This document shows positions 46,958 to 51,566 of a stretch of 51,566 nt of DNA, one piece after another. The translations under genes were made by a program, and so were the position numbers. Source of the DNA: Nitrosopumilales archaeon. Its GTDB lineage: Archaea; Thermoproteota; Nitrososphaeria; Nitrososphaerales; Nitrosopumilaceae. Where the stretch lies: contig JAEHKU010000005.1 of the NCBI GenBank assembly GCA_016838825.1, positions 1-51,566 on the forward strand, given 5' to 3'. The notes below the pieces were generated by a model. It saw nothing but the letters and a program-made list of their open reading frames with translations. It was not told the origin of the DNA and made no database searches. How positions within the stretch are numbered: the stretch's first letter is position 1; every line of letters starts with the position of its first letter.

Positions 46958-48358
46958 CTATGCAGAAAAATATTCGCTTTGTTCGCAAAGATCAGTTATT
47001 TGGTCATCATCTAAAAGTTGTTCTTCAACTATAACATCATCAACGAGTCCAGAGAAGTAGCCTTTGTAATACAATGTGCCCTTTTTTACATATTGATGTG
47101 CACCAACTACTATCTCATGTTCTGAGGAGAGGTTTTCTACTGATTTAGGTTCATAATATCCAAATGAATTCAATGAAAGAATACCGTCAACTTGTTTTGT
47201 TCCCTCTAATTTACCATCTATGTAAATGCTAATTGAAGAATCAGCTAATGTGGCTGCAATATGCACCCATTCTTCCTCTATCTCAGAACTTGATTCTATA
47301 GTTGTCCATTTAATTCCATCAAATATAGAAAACTCGGCAGTTCTTTTGTAGAACGGATTATTGTTAATTGAAAGAGAAAAAGTATCTGCTGTACTTAGTA
47401 TAGTAAATTTGATAGACCCTTGACCATAATCTGGTTTTACCCATGCAGATAAAGTAAATTCGGATACATTATTCATAGAATCTAAATTAGTCATTACATA
47501 ATTACCACCATCAAGCATTAGCAACGTATCATCAGACTGAAATTCAACAAGACTAAAATCGTTTATGGGGTCTGTTTCAATCGCAAAAATTTCACCTTGT
47601 TGGGATTCAATAATGTCTGAAATTTCAATTGATTGCTCAGGTATTTCTTTAATTAGATTATAATCGAATGTAGTTTTAGTTTTTGGTATTTCATCAGACT
47701 GTGTATTAGTCCAAGAAGCATAGAGTGCTTTTGCTTCATCCGAATAATTACCACCTAAATCAAACTTGCCTGCCATGTTCACAAATCCATATTTTTCATG
47801 CGTCTTGTTTAATACTGCCGTCTTTTCTGACATTGGCATTGCAGCAATGTCAATGAACGCTTGACGTGCCTCTGCATAACTTCCACCATTTCTTATAATT
47901 ACATCTTTAGCATCTCTTGCGTTCTGGATTTTTTCTTGTAGATAATCAAACAATTCCCAATACATCTCGTGATATTTTTCAGGTATTTTATGAGCAAGAT
48001 ATTTTGCAAATGCATTTCGTGGGGTAAAGTCCTCATACTTCTTGAACATTCTGTCTAACTCAACTTGAAGTTTTTCTTGTGAAATTTTTCTTTGTTCATC
48101 TATGAACTTTTCATGCTCAGTTTTAATAAACTGATTTTGTTGCAATTCTGCAATTCTCTGTTTTGAAATTTCGATGTTTTTTAGAATTTTTTCAACAAGT
48201 GGGTTGTTTTTGAGATCATCACCAACTAAAGTAGTCCATTCAAAATCTTCGGTTGATATATCATCTGATTCAGTTGCTTCAGCTGGCAGAATTAACATAG
48301 TAAATAGAATTAAGATAGATGAAAAACTCAATATCAACTCTGATCGTGATGATTTCAT
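46958..48358 (-). CDS. Exported LamG-domain protein with coiled-coil
   Basis: A 466-residue secreted protein. Residues 1-29 form a signal (LILSFSSILILFTMLILPAEA). Residues 45-180 are helical with a long Lys/Glu coiled coil (KNIEISKQRIAELQQNQFIK, EQRKISQEKLQVELDRMFKK). Residues 280-455 form a laminin-G-like domain (LDGGNYVMTNLDSMNNVSEF, TLSAWVKPDYGQGSIKFT, DGIKWTTIESSS, WVHIAATLADSSISIYIDGK). Such domains bind glycans. There is no membrane anchor. It is divergent from the NHL-protein gene. Confidence 0.85.
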   Translation of the reverse strand: MKSSRSELILSFSSILILFTMLILPAEATESDDISTEDFEWTTLVGDDLKNNPLVEKILKNIEISKQRIAELQQNQFIKTEHEKFIDEQRKISQEKLQVELDRMFKKYEDFTPRNAFAKYLAHKIPEKYHEMYWELFDYLQEKIQNARDAKDVIIRNGGSYAEARQAFIDIAAMPMSEKTAVLNKTHEKYGFVNMAGKFDLGGNYSDEAKALYASWTNTQSDEIPKTKTTFDYNLIKEIPEQSIEISDIIESQQGEIFAIETDPINDFSLVEFQSDDTLLMLDGGNYVMTNLDSMNNVSEFTLSAWVKPDYGQGSIKFTILSTADTFSLSINNNPFYKRTAEFSIFDGIKWTTIESSSEIEEEWVHIAATLADSSISIYIDGKLEGTKQVDGILSLNSFGYYEPKSVENLSSEHEIVVGAHQYVKKGTLYYKGYFSGLVDDVIVEEQLLDDDQITDLCEQSEYFSA

Positions 48359-48474
48359 AGAGCCTAATTAGAAAAATGTCTCATTTTATAAAAGATGTTC
48401 GTAGCTTTGATTACAATGCAAACCAATTAAATCTAAATCTGGTAAAATAATTTTATCGTACTTTGCTACAACAA

Positions 48475-50868
48475 ATGCAATTGGAAAATAAATGGTATAT
48501 TATTGCATTATCCACCACTCTGTTATTTGTACCACACCTAGCATATGGATTAGAAATTACTGCTACACCAACAGTTGATAGCTTTGGACCTAATGATTTC
48601 ATAAATATACTAGTTGAAATTGATGGGATCCTTGGAGGCCAAATGCAATGGATAGCACAAATGCCTGATGGTTCCATCGATTCTGGTTTTTTAGATAATT
48701 TCAAGGCAAAAAAGAAAATCCATATTATTACACGCAACGCCTTTGATAATCAATTCGGAACTTGGACAATCACTTACTCTGCAGGAGACGCCTCAGAAAC
48801 TATACCTATAACAGTAATTCCTCTCATACTTGAAATCACAACAGACAAACAAAAGTATCTTCCAGGTGATGAAGCAATGATTACAGTTACTACTAATTAC
48901 TACGAACCATATTCTGCATTAGCTGAACAATTTTTCATTAAATTTCATGATTCTCAAAATGTCTTGCTAGATCATATGGAAAGCTATGTCATAAAGGCAA
49001 GCCAACCAACTACTAACCTAAAGTTCTTGATCAATGAACTTTTAGCTAACTACGCATTTGGACAATACAAGTTAGTAATTCAATATTACAACACCTTTGC
49101 TGATACAACTTTTGAGGTCCCGCGAGACTTCTTTACTACTTCAATCTTTGTTGGAACTGATAAATCTACTTATAACAAAGGGGAAATCGTTGAGCTAAAT
49201 CTTGTAATTCCAAAACTCCTAGATTCAAATGCTGTTGTAAAGATTACAGATCCTTCAGGAAAGATCACAACTAGAAATTTATTTATTGATGTTACATTGA
49301 CTAGAGTATTCCTTGATAATGTCTCCACGACGCTTCCAGGAATTTACTTTATAGAAATAGAATACGCTGGAATAGAAGAGACAAGTACTTTTGTAGTTGA
49401 ATCAGAAGACTCTGAGCCTAAAACTTCTAACATAGAATTTCTAGTGTCTTTAGACAAGCAACAATATAGACCAGGTGAAGTTCTTACAGCAAATGTTAAT
49501 ACTGCTAGCTTAATTGTGGATAAGATTACTTACTGGTTCGAGGATCCTGTTGGAAATAAAGGAATGCAAATTATTATTCCAATGACTTCCGGGACTACTA
49601 GCATTCCTATCAACATTCCAAACAATGCTTTGCAGGGACCTTGGAAGATGTACGTAGAACTTGGAGGAGATGTTGAATTCGCAATATTTTTTGTTGAAGG
49701 TAATCCCATAGAACACACTGAGATTGTTGCTACTGAAGAACAAACAGGTCCAGAACTTTTGATGACAATTGAAGGCGATAACGTGAATCTGAATGAACCA
49801 TATGGAATCGCATTAGATTCAAATCAAGACATCTATGTTGTAGATTCTGGAAACTCGGAGATTAAAAAATTTGATTCTAGTGGATACTTGTTAAATTCAT
49901 GGGGAACATTTGGGTCAGACGAAGGTGAATTCAAAAATCCCATCGGGATCTTTATAGATTCAAATTTTGTTCATATTGCAGATACTGGTAATTCACGAAT
50001 TCAAACATTTGATAATGATGGAACCTTCATCAAGTCTTGGGGATTTTCCACAATTGAATCTCAAACCTTAAGAAACCCTGTTGCAATATCAGTTGACGAT
50101 TCAGGAATTTTTTATGTTGCTGATTTTAACTTAAACAAGATTCCAAAATTTGATTCAGAAGGAAATTACTCTGGTCATATAGAATCATTGCTTACTGCAA
50201 GCGCAAAATTTTCATCATCTGAATTCATTGTATCACATAATAACAGAGATTTTTTCATTCTCGATTCCAATAATAACAGAGTTCTACAATATCGTTTTGA
50301 TGGAAATTTTATCAAATTCTTTGGTGCCACTGGTGAGGACGATGGAAAATTTCTTGACCCATCTGCACTGGCTGTAGATTCTATTGGTAACTTGTATGTT
50401 GCAGATGCAGGAAACCATAGAATTCAGGTTTTTAATTCTAAGGGGAAGTTTGTTGCCAAGTGGGGTTCTTTAGGTACAGGTGCTGGTGAATTCAACAAAA
50501 TAACAGGAATTGCTCTCGATTACTTGAATAATATCTACGTTGTTGATTCAGCAAATAATCGAATCCAGAAATTTGCTCCATTTGTTACAACAAGTGAACT
50601 AAAAATTCCAGACTGGGTGAGAAACAATGCAAAATGGTGGTCGCAAGGAACTATTGATGACAATGAATTTGCAAATGGGCTCCAATTCATGATCAATGAA
50701 AAAATCATTGTAATACCCGATCTTGCTGAGTCAGGCCAATCTTTTGATCAAAAAATTCCTGAATGGATCAAAAGTAATGCAGAGTGGTGGGCAGATGGCC
50801 AGATTTCAGATAAAGAGTTTGCCTCTGGAATTGAATATCTGGTAAAGCAGGGAATCATCAGAATATAA
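48475..50868 (+). CDS. Exported NHL-propeller protein with W-I-K-x-N-A-x-W-W modules
   Basis: A 797-residue secreted protein. After a signal (IIALSTTLLFVPHLAYG), three Ig/MG2-like beta domains (about 20-430: EITTDKQKYLPGDEAMITVT, VGTDKSTYNKGEIVELNLV, VSLDKQQYRPGEVLTANVN) lead to six NHL repeats (about 440-705: PYGIALDSNQDIYVVDSGNS and others), forming a beta-propeller. Two copies of the module IPDWVRNNAKWWSQGTIDD and IPEWIKSNAEWWADGQISD end the protein (711-748 and 761-797). I chose ATG 48475 over the TTG at 48463. It is likely cell-surface, perhaps binding ligand or matrix. Confidence 0.88.
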   Translation: MQLENKWYIIALSTTLLFVPHLAYGLEITATPTVDSFGPNDFINILVEIDGILGGQMQWIAQMPDGSIDSGFLDNFKAKKKIHIITRNAFDNQFGTWTITYSAGDASETIPITVIPLILEITTDKQKYLPGDEAMITVTTNYYEPYSALAEQFFIKFHDSQNVLLDHMESYVIKASQPTTNLKFLINELLANYAFGQYKLVIQYYNTFADTTFEVPRDFFTTSIFVGTDKSTYNKGEIVELNLVIPKLLDSNAVVKITDPSGKITTRNLFIDVTLTRVFLDNVSTTLPGIYFIEIEYAGIEETSTFVVESEDSEPKTSNIEFLVSLDKQQYRPGEVLTANVNTASLIVDKITYWFEDPVGNKGMQIIIPMTSGTTSIPINIPNNALQGPWKMYVELGGDVEFAIFFVEGNPIEHTEIVATEEQTGPELLMTIEGDNVNLNEPYGIALDSNQDIYVVDSGNSEIKKFDSSGYLLNSWGTFGSDEGEFKNPIGIFIDSNFVHIADTGNSRIQTFDNDGTFIKSWGFSTIESQTLRNPVAISVDDSGIFYVADFNLNKIPKFDSEGNYSGHIESLLTASAKFSSSEFIVSHNNRDFFILDSNNNRVLQYRFDGNFIKFFGATGEDDGKFLDPSALAVDSIGNLYVADAGNHRIQVFNSKGKFVAKWGSLGTGAGEFNKITGIALDYLNNIYVVDSANNRIQKFAPFVTTSELKIPDWVRNNAKWWSQGTIDDNEFANGLQFMINEKIIVIPDLAESGQSFDQKIPEWIKSNAEWWADGQISDKEFASGIEYLVKQGIIRI

Positions 50869-50890
50869 CAGCACCATCAGAGATTGTGAT

Positions 50891-50917
50891 ATGTTATAGC
50901 AACATATTGGATTTTTT
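50891..50917 (+). terminator. Hairpin with T-run after the NHL-protein gene
   Basis: ATGTT-ATAGC-AACAT forms a 5-bp stem, and a T-run (50912-50917) follows. It lies 23 bases past the stop of the NHL-protein gene, so it may stop transcription. Confidence 0.45.
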
Positions 50918-50985
50918 AGTATGCGATCAGCTTTAAGTAATTCATTTGACCTTCTATTTTTACGTATCAAAGAATAATTCCCGGT

Positions 50986-51566
50986 TTGATAATAGTTTTT
51001 TTCTTAGCAATACTAGTTTTTACTCCAGCATATGCTCAAAGAGTAAACTGTAGTGTCTTAGCCGAAGGACCTTACGGTGGTCTTACAATAGATGCTGATC
51101 AAAAAATTAGAGTATTTAATATTAAAGCATCGACGACTCTCCAATCTCTTGGAGGAACTGTAACTTTTCGTTATAATGTTGACGGAGGAGGTTGGCAATC
51201 ACCAAGTGGTTCCATTGCCAGTGCTAAGATGATAGGCCTTAGTGCAAGTATCTCACCTTTTCAAATCCAGTTTAATACACCTGGTCAACACATGATTCAA
51301 GTACAATGTGTTCATTCTACTGCGGGAATATCACTTTCAAACAAAATACTTGTAACAGTGGAGGGTACTGGTTTGGAAGGTGGTTTAGGTGATTTAGGTA
51401 GCGGATGTCTCATTGCAACTGCCACCTTTAACTCTGAGCTTTCACCACAAGTTCAAAAGTTGCGAGAGCTACGTGATGGTACACTACTGCAAACAGGATC
51501 TGGTTCTGCATTCATGGAATCATTTAACCAACTTTACTATTCATTCTCTCCAACAATAGCTGATTG
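50986..51566 (+). CDS. Exported protein with CFI-box-like C-terminus, 3' end beyond window
   Basis: A frame open to the window edge. It has a signal (MIIVFFLAILVFTPAYA) and a beta-rich domain (AEGPYGGLTIDADQKIRVFN, GGTVTFRYNVDGGGWQSPSG, TPGQHMIQVQCVH). A Gly-rich linker then leads to GSGCLIATATFNSELSPQVQ and KLRELRDGTLLQTGSGSAF, which resemble the CFI-box C-terminal signal of thaumarchaeal exported proteins. The start is uncertain: the earliest normal start after the in-frame stop (50947) is TTG 50986. A TATA (50930-50939) predicts transcription near 50960, where ATT or ACG codons would give a longer signal. Confidence 0.7.
   Translation, partial: MIIVFFLAILVFTPAYAQRVNCSVLAEGPYGGLTIDADQKIRVFNIKASTTLQSLGGTVTFRYNVDGGGWQSPSGSIASAKMIGLSASISPFQIQFNTPGQHMIQVQCVHSTAGISLSNKILVTVEGTGLEGGLGDLGSGCLIATATFNSELSPQVQKLRELRDGTLLQTGSGSAFMESFNQLYYSFSPTIAD

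Overview
This is an AT-rich archaeal chromosome segment from an ammonia-oxidising thaumarchaeon (Nitrososphaerota), most likely a Nitrosopumilaceae member. The evidence is an archaeal ribosomal protein cluster (L3-L4-L23-S19-L22-S3) next to a SPOUT RNA methylase and the proteasome alpha subunit, an aRF1 release factor with NIKS and GGQ motifs, the archaeal purine enzyme PurP, CbtAB, class III PHA synthase genes, a PEF-CTERM-like protein, and the secreted W-I-K-x-N-A-x-W-W modules typical of thaumarchaeal exported proteins. No taxon search was possible, so the assignment rests on gene content.

Region 1 (1-5.5 kb, minus strand): ribosomal proteins, a 37-residue membrane microprotein, the SPOUT methylase and psmA. 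Region 2 (5.5-10.7 kb): a DUF371-like protein, an HTH regulator, purC divergent from purK-purE, and threonine ammonia-lyase. Region 3 (10.7-18.4 kb): a GC-rich structured non-coding stretch, a hypothetical protein, a class III nucleotidyl cyclase with altered catalytic residues, small hypotheticals, a VOC protein, two stand-alone Lrp-type RAM domains, tRNA-Phe(GAA), a cobalamin adenosyltransferase, a one-finger zinc protein coupled to an HD hydrolase, and an archaeal LOR/SDH (ornithine cyclodeaminase-like) protein. Region 4 (18.4-24 kb): the minus-strand operon aspS-gatC-gatA-gatB for indirect aminoacyl-tRNA synthesis, then purP.

Region 5 (24-29.3 kb): a phosphonate-type ABC transporter operon (phnD-phnC-phnE plus a PEF-CTERM-like protein) divergent from a small HTH gene that has a near-perfect palindrome at its promoter; then cbtB-cbtA and a membrane-anchored DsbA-like protein. 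Region 6 (29.3-36.7 kb): aRF1; an intergenic stretch with two microprotein genes (one with 8 Cys in 35 residues) and a probable small RNA with its own TATA box; and a polyhydroxyalkanoate block (phaE-phaC facing a phasin and an AbrB-domain protein, then an alpha/beta hydrolase) followed by a PII protein. Region 7 (36.7-46.8 kb): proline dehydrogenase and P5C dehydrogenase, a SWIB-like half domain, an arginase/agmatinase, a zinc-ribbon-like protein with every Cys lost, an HxlR regulator, a KaiC-like protein with a broken P-loop and a membrane J-domain protein. Region 8 (46.9 kb to end): secreted proteins with LamG, NHL-propeller and CFI-box-like domains.

The most notable signal is a paralogous family of 115-136 residue proteins at seven loci plus one half-length fragment. 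Seven of these eight loci lie between 31.4 and 45.5 kb. Their predicted order of helices and strands matches Roadblock/LC7 domains. They fall into two subgroups and surround the degenerate KaiC-like protein and the HxlR regulator. This is the best candidate here for an undescribed signalling or scaffold system, but function is not known. Metabolically, the arginase-like enzyme, ornithine cyclodeaminase-like protein, proline dehydrogenase and P5C dehydrogenase could together convert arginine via ornithine and proline to glutamate, and the PHA genes indicate carbon storage.
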